Origin: Chryseobacterium echinoideorum
GTDB lineage: Bacteria > Bacteroidota > Bacteroidia > Flavobacteriales > Weeksellaceae
NCBI RefSeq assembly: GCF_007474535.1
Contig: NZ_VKNW01000013.1
Coordinates: 1-64,000 of the forward strand
Direction: 5' to 3'
DNA: 64,000 bases
How positions within the stretch are numbered: position 1 is the first letter of the stretch; every line of letters begins with the position of its first letter. A program made the translations under genes and the position numbers. The notes under the pieces were generated by a model. It saw nothing but the letters and a program-made list of their open reading frames with translations, did no database searches and was not told the DNA's origin. Shown here piece after piece: positions 38,132 through 45,932 of this stretch.

Positions 38132-38169
38132 AAAATATCAGACTTCAGAGATCTTAGGTCTGATATTTT
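38132..38169. repeat. long palindrome in the rpsN-rpsH spacer
   Basis: AAAATATCAGAC (38132-38143) and GTCTGATATTTT (38158-38169) are perfect inverse complements of 12 bp. The 14-nt centre itself contains the palindrome AGATCT. It lies in the middle of the ribosomal operon, so full termination there would be costly; partial attenuation, mRNA processing or a mobile palindromic repeat are alternatives. Confidence 0.8.
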
Positions 38170-38220
38170 TATTCTTTAGTATCCAGACAACTTAATTGCC
38201 CCGATTTTAATTAGTAATTA

Positions 38221-38490
38221 TTACCAACTAGCTTTTTTAACTCCCGGGATAAGACCGTTGTTTGCCATTTCTCTAAAAGTTACTCTGGAAATTCCGAACG
38301 TTCTCATGTATCCTCTTGGTCTTCCTGTTAATTTACATCTGTTGTGCAATCTTACAGGAGAAGCGTTTTTAGGTAACTTCTGAAGTGCTTCATAGTCACC
38401 TGCTTCTTTCAAAGCTTTTCTTTTTTCAGCGTATTTAGCTACTGTAGCTTCTCTTTTGCGCTCACGCGCTTTCATTGATTCTTTAGCCAT
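38221..38490 (-). CDS. rpsN: 30S ribosomal protein S14, zinc-free form
   Basis: 89 residues: [20 protein letters not shown], then [20 protein letters not shown] and the end [13 protein letters not shown]. The long form lacks the CxxC pairs of the short zinc-binding S14. It sits in the 30S head. Three bp after rplE. Confidence 0.99.
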   Translation of the reverse strand: MAKESMKARERKREATVAKYAEKRKALKEAGDYEALQKLPKNASPVRLHNRCKLTGRPRGYMRTFGISRVTFREMANNGLIPGVKKASW

Positions 38491-38493
38491 TTC

Positions 38494-39045
38494 TTAATTC
38501 TTTTTGAATGGTAAACCGAAGTGAGTTAATAATGCTTTAGCTTCTTTATCTGTCTTCGCAGTTGTAACAAAGGTAATGTCCATCCCTTGGATTTTCTTTA
38601 CTTTATCAATCACGATTTCAGGGAAGATAATCTGCTCAGTAATACCTAAGTTGTAATTACCTCTACCATCGAAACCTTCAGCTTTAATACCAGAGAAATC
38701 TCTGATACGTGGCAAAGCAGAAGAAGTCAATCTGTCTAAGAATTCGTACATTTTGTTTGCTCTAAGAGTCACCTTAGCACCTACAGGCATACCTTTTCTT
38801 AATTTGAAAGCAGCTTCATCCTTTTTAGAAATAGTACCAACAGCCTTTTGACCAGTGATATTTGTCAATTCTTCTACAGCATAGTCGATGATTTTCTTAT
38901 CAGCAGTAGCGTCACCTAGACCTTGAGACAAAATAATTTTCTCAAGTTTTGGCACCTGCATTACTGATTTGTATCCGAATTCTTCCATCATTGCAGGAAC
39001 AATCGTTTCTTTATATGCTTTTTTGGGTCTTGCTATATATTCCAT
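38494..39045 (-). CDS. rplE: 50S ribosomal protein L5
   Basis: 183 residues: [40 protein letters not shown], and [20 protein letters not shown] are diagnostic. It binds 5S rRNA and contacts P-site tRNA. 13 bp after rplX. Confidence 0.99.
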   Translation of the reverse strand: MEYIARPKKAYKETIVPAMMEEFGYKSVMQVPKLEKIILSQGLGDATADKKIIDYAVEELTNITGQKAVGTISKKDEAAFKLRKGMPVGAKVTLRANKMYEFLDRLTSSALPRIRDFSGIKAEGFDGRGNYNLGITEQIIFPEIVIDKVKKIQGMDITFVTTAKTDKEAKALLTHFGLPFKKN

Positions 39046-39058
39046 GTGTTATTTAAAA

Positions 39059-39385
39059 TTATAAAGTTTCACCCGTTTTCTTATTGATTCTTACTTTCTT
39101 ATCTCCTTCGATTTTGTAACCTACTTTGATAGCTTTTCCGTCTTTTCCAACTAAAGCTACGTTTGAGATATGAATAGAAGCTTCCTTCTCAGTGATTCCT
39201 CCTTGAGGGTTAGAAGCTGAAGGCTTAACGTGTTTTTTAACGATGTTAAGTCCTGCAACGATAACTCTAGGGTCTCTTCCTTCTTTTTTGATCACTTCAA
39301 TAACTTCACCAGTTTTACCCTTGATTTCTTTTTTACCAGTGGTAATGATTACGTTATCTCCTCTTTTTATTTTTAACTTTGACAT
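39059..39385 (-). CDS. rplX: 50S ribosomal protein L24
   Basis: 108 residues with an N-terminal KOW motif (KIKRGDNVIITTGKKEIKGK) and NIVKKHVKPSASNPQGGITE. An assembly-initiator protein that binds the 5' end of 23S rRNA. 19 bp after rplN. Confidence 0.99.
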   Translation of the reverse strand: MSKLKIKRGDNVIITTGKKEIKGKTGEVIEVIKKEGRDPRVIVAGLNIVKKHVKPSASNPQGGITEKEASIHISNVALVGKDGKAIKVGYKIEGDKKVRINKKTGETL

Positions 39386-39404
39386 TTTTTTATAATTTTA
39401 AATA

Positions 39405-39773
39405 TTAAAGTACTTCAGGAGCTAATGAAATGATTTTCATATATTCTTTGTCTCTCAACTCACGGGCAACCGGTCCGAAAACACGTGTTCCTCTCATTTC
39501 TCCCGCTGCGTTTAGCAATACACAAGCATTGTCTTCGAATTTGATGTAAGATCCATCTTTTCTTCTCACTGCTTTTTTCGTTCTTACTACTACAGCTTTA
39601 GATACCTGACCTTTTTTAGCGTTTCCTGATGGTGTAGAATCTTTGATAGTAACAACGATTTTATCACCAACTGAAGCATATCTTCTTCTGGTTCCTCCCA
39701 GAACTCTGATAACCAATACTTCTTTAGCACCTGTGTTATCAGCAACTTTTAATCTTGATTCTGTTTGTAACAT
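39405..39773 (-). CDS. rplN: 50S ribosomal protein L14
   Basis: 122 residues: [60 protein letters not shown]. It contacts the 30S subunit at an inter-subunit bridge. Two bp after rpsQ. Confidence 0.99.
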   Translation of the reverse strand: MLQTESRLKVADNTGAKEVLVIRVLGGTRRRYASVGDKIVVTIKDSTPSGNAKKGQVSKAVVVRTKKAVRRKDGSYIKFEDNACVLLNAAGEMRGTRVFGPVARELRDKEYMKIISLAPEVL

Positions 39774-39775
39774 TA

Positions 39776-40030
39776 TTACTTAGCTTTTTCAATGATTCTT
39801 ACTAATCTCCATCTCTTGTTCTTGCTCAAAGGTCTAGTTTCAGAAATAAGAACTGTATCTCCTTCGTTGCATTCGTTGTTTTCGTCGTGTGCAGTATATT
39901 TTTTCGTTTTCAAAACGAATTTACCGTACATCGGGTGCTTTACTCTTGTAGTCTCGCTAACAACAATAGTTTTTTCCATTTTATTGCTGGAAACCACTCC
40001 GATTCTTTCTTTTCTTAAATTTCTATCCAT
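39776..40030 (-). CDS. rpsQ: 30S ribosomal protein S17
   Basis: 84 residues, OB-fold: [60 protein letters not shown]. It binds 16S rRNA early in assembly. 12 bp after rpmC. Confidence 0.99.
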   Translation of the reverse strand: MDRNLRKERIGVVSSNKMEKTIVVSETTRVKHPMYGKFVLKTKKYTAHDENNECNEGDTVLISETRPLSKNKRWRLVRIIEKAK

Positions 40031-40042
40031 TGTAAAATGAAA

Positions 40043-40228
40043 TTATTGTTTGTTAGTTAACTCAGTGTTTAATCTTGCGATTGTCTTTCTCAAATCTCTG
40101 ATTTGAATCGGGTTTTCAAGCGGGCTGATTTTGTGAGCCAATTTCATTTTTGTGAATTCAGCTTTAGCTTCAGCCAGTTTATTTTGAAGATCTCCCGCGC
40201 TTAGATTTTTAATTTCAGCTTTTTTCAT
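40043..40228 (-). CDS. rpmC: 50S ribosomal protein L29
   Basis: 61 residues, two long helices: LSAGDLQNKLAEAKAEFTKM, SPLENPIQIRDLRKTIARLN. It lies at the tunnel exit, where trigger factor and SRP dock. 12 bp after rplP. Confidence 0.98.
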   Translation of the reverse strand: MKKAEIKNLSAGDLQNKLAEAKAEFTKMKLAHKISPLENPIQIRDLRKTIARLNTELTNKQ

Positions 40229-40240
40229 TGTATTCAGAGA

Positions 40241-40666
40241 TTAAAGAGGTTTAACAAAATCGTTAGCAACTACAAACTTGGTCACTACAGGTAATTTTTG
40301 TGCAGCAAGTCTAAGAGCTTCTTTCGCTACTTCGTAAGGTACTCCTCCTACTTCAAACATAATTTTACCTGGTTTTACTACAGCTACCCAATATTCCACA
40401 GCACCTTTACCTTTACCCATACGTACTTCCGCAGGTTTTTTAGTAATTGGCTTATCCGGGAAGATTTTGATCCATAGCTGCCCTTCTCTCTTCATATATC
40501 TTGTCGCAGCGATACGCGCAGCTTCAATTTGTCTTGCAGTGATCCAAGCACCTTCTGTTGCTTTGATTCCGAAAGTTCCATAAGCAAGTTGATTACCTCT
40601 TTGAGCAATCCCCTTCATTTTCATCTTATGAACTCTACGGAATTTGGTTCTTTTTGGTTGTAACAT
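40241..40666 (-). CDS. rplP: 50S ribosomal protein L16
   Basis: 141 residues: [60 protein letters not shown]. It positions A-site tRNA and helps organise the peptidyl-transferase centre. Upstream lies a 104-bp spacer with a short tandem repeat, unusual between rpsC and rplP. Confidence 0.99.
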   Translation of the reverse strand: MLQPKRTKFRRVHKMKMKGIAQRGNQLAYGTFGIKATEGAWITARQIEAARIAATRYMKREGQLWIKIFPDKPITKKPAEVRMGKGKGAVEYWVAVVKPGKIMFEVGGVPYEVAKEALRLAAQKLPVVTKFVVANDFVKPL

Positions 40667-40674
40667 AATTTAAT

Positions 40675-40768
40675 AAGATGTTAGATGTTAGATGTTAGAT
40701 GTTAGATAAAATTTAAATCAGTTCTTGTAACGGAAGATCTAATTTCTAATTCCTATCTTCTAACTTCT
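40675..40768. repeat. 7-bp tandem repeat and complementary arm between rpsC and rplP
   Basis: The unit GATGTTA is repeated about four times at 40676-40706. It faces AT-rich ATCTAATTTCTAATTCCTATC-like sequence at about 40735-40768 that is partly complementary, so the spacer can fold. Copy number of such a short tandem repeat may vary between strains. Confidence 0.75.
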
Positions 40769-40770
40769 AA

Positions 40771-41505
40771 TTAATTATTTTTTTTATCTCTTGAAGGTCT
40801 TCTGTTTTCTCTATCTCCTCTGTTTCCACCTCCTGAAGGTCCTTTCTTTTGTTGTCCCACTAGTGGAGAAAGTTCTCTTTTACCGTAAACTTCTCCTTTC
40901 ATGATCCAAACTTTAACTCCCAACTTACCGTATTGAGTTAATGCCTCACCGATGTGATAATCAATATCTGCTCTGAAAGTTGACAATGGGATTCTTCCGT
41001 CTTTGAAAGACTCAGATCTTGCCATTTCAGCTCCGTTTAATCTACCAGAGATTTGAACTTTAATACCTTCAGCACCCATTCTCATGGTAGAAGCGATTGC
41101 CATTTTCACAGCTCTTCTATAAGAGATTCTGTTTTCGATTTGCTTAGCAATGCTGTCAGCAACTAATACTGCATCAAGCTCTGGTCTTTTGATTTCAAAG
41201 ATGTTGATCTGAATATCCTTTTTAGTCAATTTTTTCAACTCTTCTTTCAATTTATCAACTTCCTGACCTCCTTTACCGATGATTAATCCCGGTCTTGCAG
41301 TAGTGATCGTTACGGTTACTAATTTTAATGTTCTTTCAATATAAATTCTTGAAATCCCACCTTTAGATAATCTTGCTTCAAGGTATCTTCTGATTTTGTA
41401 GTCTTCCGCGATTCTGTCTCCATAATCGTTTCCGCCAAACCAGTTAGAATCCCATCCTCTGATGATACCTAATCTGTTACCAATTGGATTTGTCTTCTGT
41501 CCCAT
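40771..41505 (-). CDS. rpsC: 30S ribosomal protein S3
   Basis: 244 residues: [20 protein letters not shown] at the start, a KH domain ([20 protein letters not shown]) and [20 protein letters not shown]. The tail is Gly/Arg/Asn-rich ([20 protein letters not shown]). It forms part of the mRNA entry channel helicase. Nine bp after rplV. Confidence 0.99.
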   Translation of the reverse strand: MGQKTNPIGNRLGIIRGWDSNWFGGNDYGDRIAEDYKIRRYLEARLSKGGISRIYIERTLKLVTVTITTARPGLIIGKGGQEVDKLKEELKKLTKKDIQINIFEIKRPELDAVLVADSIAKQIENRISYRRAVKMAIASTMRMGAEGIKVQISGRLNGAEMARSESFKDGRIPLSTFRADIDYHIGEALTQYGKLGVKVWIMKGEVYGKRELSPLVGQQKKGPSGGGNRGDRENRRPSRDKKNN

Positions 41506-41513
41506 ACCTTGAA

Positions 41514-41912
41514 TTAATTTTCTTTATTACCTAAGATTAATGTAACGTGGTTTGATCTTTTTCTGATTCTGTACCCTCTACCTTGTGGAGCTGGTCTCAG
41601 TCTCTTCAATTGTCTTGCACTGTCCACGAATATTTCTTTCACGATAAGGTTTGCTTCCTCAATGTCAGCTCCTTCGTTTTTCACCTGCCAGTTTGCCATA
41701 GCAGAAAGAAGTAATTTCTCCAATTTGTTAGAGGCTTCTTTTTTAGAATATTTTAGGATGTAAAGTGCTTTATCAACCTGCTCTCCTCTGATAATATCAG
41801 CTACTAATCTCATTTTTCTCGGAGAAGACGGGCAGTTGTTTAATGAAGCTTTAACAACGTCTTTGTTAGCTTCTTTTCTTGCGATTGAACTATCTTGTTT
41901 TCTTGATCCCAT
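41514..41912 (-). CDS. rplV: 50S ribosomal protein L22
   Basis: 132 residues: [40 protein letters not shown], and the tunnel loop [20 protein letters not shown]. The loop lines the peptide exit tunnel, where macrolides act; no obvious insertion or deletion is seen. Two bp after rpsS. Confidence 0.99.
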   Translation of the reverse strand: MGSRKQDSSIARKEANKDVVKASLNNCPSSPRKMRLVADIIRGEQVDKALYILKYSKKEASNKLEKLLLSAMANWQVKNEGADIEEANLIVKEIFVDSARQLKRLRPAPQGRGYRIRKRSNHVTLILGNKEN

Positions 41913-41914
41913 GA

Positions 41915-42193
41915 TTATCTGCTTCCTTTGTTTTTGTTACCACCATGACCTCTGAAAGATCTTGTTGGAGAAAATTCGCCTAACTTGTGACCAACCATGT
42001 TTTCTGTAACATATACAGGGATGAAAGACTTCCCGTTGTGTACAGCAATAGTTTGTCCTACGAAGTCCGGAGAGATCATCGATGCTCTAGACCAAGTTTT
42101 GATAACTGTCTTCTTACCAGACTCTATATTTGCCTGAACCTTCTTATCTAAAGTATGATGAATGAATGGTCCTTTTTTAAGTGATCTTGCCAT
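41915..42193 (-). CDS. rpsS: 30S ribosomal protein S19
   Basis: 92 residues: [60 protein letters not shown]. It sits in the 30S head beside S13. Two bp after rplB. Confidence 0.99.
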   Translation of the reverse strand: MARSLKKGPFIHHTLDKKVQANIESGKKTVIKTWSRASMISPDFVGQTIAVHNGKSFIPVYVTENMVGHKLGEFSPTRSFRGHGGNKNKGSR

Positions 42194-42195
42194 AA

Positions 42196-43017
42196 TTATT
42201 TTCTTTTAGATACGATGTAACGGTTAGACACTTTATTTTTCTTTCTAGTTTTGTAACCTTTAGATGGCTTACCGTTTCTAGATCTTGGGTGACCTCCTGA
42301 AGAACGTCCTTCACCACCACCCATTGGGTGATCTACAGGGTTCATTACTACCGCTCTTGTTCTTGGTCTTCTACCTAACCATCTGCTTCTACCAGCTTTA
42401 CCTGATACCGTTAATTGGTGATCAGAGTTGGAAACCGAACCAATCATTGCCATACATTCAGTAAGGATCATTCTGGATTCTCCTGAAGGCAATTTGATGA
42501 TTGCATATTTTCCGTCTCTTGAAGTAAGTTGAGCTGAAGAACCAGCACTTCTTGCTAAAATAGCACCTTGACCAGGTTTCATCTCAACACAAGAAATTAC
42601 AGTACCCAATGGAATGTTTTTCAATTTCATTGCGTTACCCACGTTTGGTTCTACGCTTTCACCTGAAACTACTTTCTGATCTACTTTGATACCGTTTGGA
42701 GCGATGATATATCTCTTCTCTCCGTCTGCGTACTCTAATAAAGCGATAAATGCAGTTCTGTTTGGATCGTATTCTACAGATTTTACAGTTGCTTCAACGT
42801 TTGCTTTGTTTCTTTTGAAGTCAATAATTCTGTATTTCTTTTTGTGTCCACCTCCGGTGTAACGCATGGTCATTTTACCTGTTTGGTTACGTCCACCTGA
42901 CTTTTTAATACCAACTGTTAGAGATTTCTCTGGTTTGTTGGTAGTAATTTCCTCAAAATTGTTTACAATTCTGAATCTCTGTCCCGGGGTGATAGGTTTT
43001 AATTTTCTAACAGACAT
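42196..43017 (-). CDS. rplB: 50S ribosomal protein L2
   Basis: 273 residues: [40 protein letters not shown], and [20 protein letters not shown] containing the conserved His near the peptidyl-transferase centre. Needed for subunit association. 22 bp after rplW. Confidence 0.99.
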   Translation of the reverse strand: MSVRKLKPITPGQRFRIVNNFEEITTNKPEKSLTVGIKKSGGRNQTGKMTMRYTGGGHKKKYRIIDFKRNKANVEATVKSVEYDPNRTAFIALLEYADGEKRYIIAPNGIKVDQKVVSGESVEPNVGNAMKLKNIPLGTVISCVEMKPGQGAILARSAGSSAQLTSRDGKYAIIKLPSGESRMILTECMAMIGSVSNSDHQLTVSGKAGRSRWLGRRPRTRAVVMNPVDHPMGGGEGRSSGGHPRSRNGKPSKGYKTRKKNKVSNRYIVSKRK

Positions 43018-43039
43018 TACTATTATTTATAATTAATAA

Positions 43040-43330
43040 TTAATTTACAGCAAAAATATCGATAACCTCACCTTCAGCAAGTTTGATTACCGCTTTTTTC
43101 AATTTGTTTGTCTTTCCAACCTGAAGACCTTTTTTAGTGTATTTCGAAGAAACCTTCGGAGCATAAATCATTGTATTAACGTCTGCTACTTTTACACCGT
43201 AAGCTGCTTCTACAGCCTTTTTGATCTGGATTTTATTCGCCTTAGTATCTACCAAGAAAGAATAAGAACCTCTTAAATCTGTAAGGTAATTAGCCTTTTC
43301 TGAAATAACTGGTTTAATAATAACTGACAT
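43040..43330 (-). CDS. rplW: 50S ribosomal protein L23
   Basis: 96 residues: IIKPVISEKANYLTDLRGSY, FLVDTKANKIQIKKAVEAAY, GVKVADVNTMIYAPKVSSKY. It is a docking site for trigger factor and SRP at the tunnel exit. Three bp after rplD. Confidence 0.98.
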   Translation of the reverse strand: MSVIIKPVISEKANYLTDLRGSYSFLVDTKANKIQIKKAVEAAYGVKVADVNTMIYAPKVSSKYTKKGLQVGKTNKLKKAVIKLAEGEVIDIFAVN

Positions 43331-43333
43331 GAT

Positions 43334-43963
43334 TTATTTCTTTAAATTTTCCTGGAATTTTTCAACTGCACCTTCAAAGAATACGATCTCACCTGCGTTG
43401 ATCAAATCGTAAGAACTCACTTCGTTGAAGTTCATTACTTTAGTCTTAGGTAAGTTTCTTGAAGATAAATACACATTCTTGTTAGCTTCAGGAAGAATGA
43501 ATAAAGATTTTTTACCGTTTAGTGTCAATGCATCTAATAAAGTAATAAAATCTTTAGTCTTAGGAGCATTTAAGCTCATATCTTCTAAAACTTTAATGCT
43601 GTTATCTCTCATTTTCTGAGATAAAACAGATTTTTTAGCCAATCTCTTAAGCGCTTTATTCAATTTGAATCTGTAGTCTCTTGGTTTTGGTCCGAATACT
43701 CTACCCCCACCTCTGAAAGTTGGAGATTTAATATCACCATATCTTGCAGAACCAGATCCTTTTTGCTTCTTAAGTTTTTTGGTAGAGGCAGTAATTTCGC
43801 TTCTTTCTTTTGATTTATGAGTCCCTTGTCTTTGTGCAGCAAGGTACTGTTTCACTTCTAAGTAAACCGCATGCTGATTTGGCTCAATTCCGAATACTGA
43901 TTCGTCAAGAGTTACTTTTCTTCCGGTCTCTTTTCCTGATGTATTTAATACTACTAGTTCCAT
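43334..43963 (-). CDS. rplD: 50S ribosomal protein L4
   Basis: 209 residues: [40 protein letters not shown], and [20 protein letters not shown] in the tunnel loop. In E. coli L4 represses the S10 operon. It overlaps the end of rplC by 10 bp, so translation is probably coupled. Confidence 0.99.
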   Translation of the reverse strand: MELVVLNTSGKETGRKVTLDESVFGIEPNQHAVYLEVKQYLAAQRQGTHKSKERSEITASTKKLKKQKGSGSARYGDIKSPTFRGGGRVFGPKPRDYRFKLNKALKRLAKKSVLSQKMRDNSIKVLEDMSLNAPKTKDFITLLDALTLNGKKSLFILPEANKNVYLSSRNLPKTKVMNFNEVSSYDLINAGEIVFFEGAVEKFQENLKK

Positions 43964-44580
43964 TTTCTGATAATTACATAAGAATTTTTAGCTCCCGGAA
44001 CAGCACCTTTTACTACTAAAAGATTTTGTTCTTGATCCACTTTTAATACCTGAAGGTTTTGTACAGTTACCTGCTTACCTCCCATTCTTCCGGCCATTCT
44101 CATCCCTTTGAATACTCTTGAAGGGTCAGATCCTGCACCGATAGAACCTGGAGCTCTAAGTCTGTTGTGCTGACCATGAGTTGCCTGCATTACACCTCCA
44201 AATCCGTGTCTTTTAACAACACCCTGGAAGCCTTTACCTTTTGAAGTTCCTGTTACGTCAACATATTCTCCTTCTAAGAATAAATCAACTTTCACTTCTT
44301 CTCCTACTTTTACTTCGTCTACGAATTCTCTGTAGAACTCTACCAACTTAGCCTTAGGAGCCGAACCAGCCTTTTTAAAATGACCAGCTAACGCTTTACC
44401 AACGTTCTTCTCACTCTTGTCATCGAAACCTAACTGAACTGACTTATAACCGTCTTTTTCAATGGTTCTGACCTGTAAAACCGAGCACGGACCAGCCTGA
44501 ATAACTGTACAAGGAATATTTTTCCCCGCTTCGTCAAACAAAGATGTCATACCGATTTTTTTACCAATAATACCTGACAT
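43954..44580 (-). CDS. rplC: 50S ribosomal protein L3
   Basis: 208 residues: [20 protein letters not shown], and [20 protein letters not shown], followed by [20 protein letters not shown] with the Gln-methylation-type loop. L3 nucleates 50S assembly near the peptidyl-transferase centre. Here it is the first gene of its transcript, because rpsJ lies about 7 kb away. A well-matched promoter precedes it with a leader of about 100 nt. Confidence 0.99.
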   Translation of the reverse strand: MSGIIGKKIGMTSLFDEAGKNIPCTVIQAGPCSVLQVRTIEKDGYKSVQLGFDDKSEKNVGKALAGHFKKAGSAPKAKLVEFYREFVDEVKVGEEVKVDLFLEGEYVDVTGTSKGKGFQGVVKRHGFGGVMQATHGQHNRLRAPGSIGAGSDPSRVFKGMRMAGRMGGKQVTVQNLQVLKVDQEQNLLVVKGAVPGAKNSYVIIRKWN

Positions 44581-44688
44581 TATTTATATAATATGTTATA
44601 AAATTTTCTTGTATCTGTTCTCATTTTTCGAGTTCTCAAGTAATTACTAAGTCTGAATTAGGCATACTCCTCCCCTAAAATGAGTGTG

Positions 44689-44719
44689 CAAATTTATGAA
44701 TAAATTTTAATCTGACAAA
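44689..44719 (-). promoter_or_regulatory. promoter of the rplC-rplQ ribosomal operon
   Basis: On the minus strand TTTG (44716-44719), a 19-nt spacer and TAAATTTG (44689-44696) match the Bacteroidetes promoter consensus fully. The next bases, CAC, also follow the -7 box of the rpsL promoter. The transcript would have a leader of about 100 nt, long enough for autogenous control by a ribosomal protein. Confidence 0.75.
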
Positions 44720-44826
44720 TATTTTAGGTAAAATATTTTGATTTATAGAAAGTTAAACAATTTTTGAATGGTATTGAGGAAAATGCTATCAGTATTTTTG
44801 TAAATTTAAAATCCGAAAGTAAACTC

Positions 44827-45798
44827 ATGAAAAAATACATCCTCTTTCTTCTCCTATTTTCCTTTTGTTCCTGCTCAAAAAAACATAAACATCCTTACAC
44901 TTTTTATTATTGGAAAACAAGCCTCAGTCTGAATACTAAAGAAAAAGAAAGTTTGAATAATGCTGATACTCCGCTTCTATATACGAGATTTTTCGATGTT
45001 GATAAGGTCAATAATCAATTTGAACCTGTTGCTGTGATTACTAAGGATCAAAGTTTTGAAACAGAAAAGAAAATAGTTCCAACCGTTTTTATTACCAACC
45101 GCAACTTTATTAATGTTGAAAAAAGTGAAATATCCTTTCTTGCAGAAAAAGTGAATGATTTAATTAAAAAGAAAATAGCTGACTACAACCTTAAAGTCAA
45201 TAATGAAATACAAATTGACTGCGACTGGACATCCGGAACGAAAGAAGATTATTTTGAATTTTTAAAGCAGTTAAGAAAAATTTCTAAAAAACAAGTAACC
45301 TGTACTTTGCGGCTTCATCAGGTAAAAGACAAAGATCTCGCAGGGATTCCTCCGGTTGAAAAAGTATATCTGATGTGTTATTCTACTTCATCACCTCTCG
45401 AAAATTCAGATAAAAACTCTATTCTGGATTTGAATATTATGAAAAGCTATTTAGCTCGACTTGACAATTATCCTATAAAAAAAATTGATGTGGCACTTCC
45501 CATTTATTCATGGGGAATTATTACCAATCATTTAGGAAAACACAAACTTATTAATGCTCTTTCTGCAAAAGATCTTGATCGTGCTGGTTTCAAAAAAATC
45601 TCTGAAAATAAAATTGAAGTTCTGAAAGACGGTTTTTATTTCGGAAATTTTCTCAGCAAAGGCTTCACCATAAAGGTGGAAGAAATATCTGAAGACCAAC
45701 TAACCAAAGCAATTCAGTTTTTAGATAAAAAAATAATTGACTACAATATTATATATTATCAATTAGATAGTAAATTTGTAGAAGGGCGTTCTTTTTGA
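44827..45798 (+). CDS. lipoprotein with a possible TIM-barrel hydrolase-like fold
   Basis: 323 residues from the ATG at 44827; an in-frame TTG at 44764 would put 21 residues ahead of the signal. The lipoprotein signal MKKYILFLLLFSFCSC ends in Cys. The body has YTFYYWKTSLSL, IQIDCDWTSGTKEDYFEFLK and VYLMCYSTSSPLE, which read like successive strands of a TIM-barrel glycosidase-like domain and recall DUF3142-type proteins. That resemblance is a reading by eye, not a search. It lies upstream of the 902-residue exported protein on the same strand and begins the block inserted between rplC and rpsJ. Confidence 0.75.
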   Translation: MKKYILFLLLFSFCSCSKKHKHPYTFYYWKTSLSLNTKEKESLNNADTPLLYTRFFDVDKVNNQFEPVAVITKDQSFETEKKIVPTVFITNRNFINVEKSEISFLAEKVNDLIKKKIADYNLKVNNEIQIDCDWTSGTKEDYFEFLKQLRKISKKQVTCTLRLHQVKDKDLAGIPPVEKVYLMCYSTSSPLENSDKNSILDLNIMKSYLARLDNYPIKKIDVALPIYSWGIITNHLGKHKLINALSAKDLDRAGFKKISENKIEVLKDGFYFGNFLSKGFTIKVEEISEDQLTKAIQFLDKKIIDYNIIYYQLDSKFVEGRSF

Positions 45799-45828
45799 AG
45801 AAAACTCTAAATGCAGGAGTTTTAAATT
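45799..45828 (+). terminator. possible terminator between the lipoprotein and the 902-residue protein
   Basis: AAAACTC, a 9-nt loop and GAGTTTT form a 7-bp stem right after the stop, followed by AAATTC rather than a clean T-run. Weak. Confidence 0.35.
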
Positions 45829-45932
45829 CGCATCAAAAACCTACGCAGTTTTGCCAATATAATGGATAACTTCCCTGTTATGTAAGCTAATAGTAAATTA
45901 ACCTTATCAACAATAAAAAACACCCAAACAAT

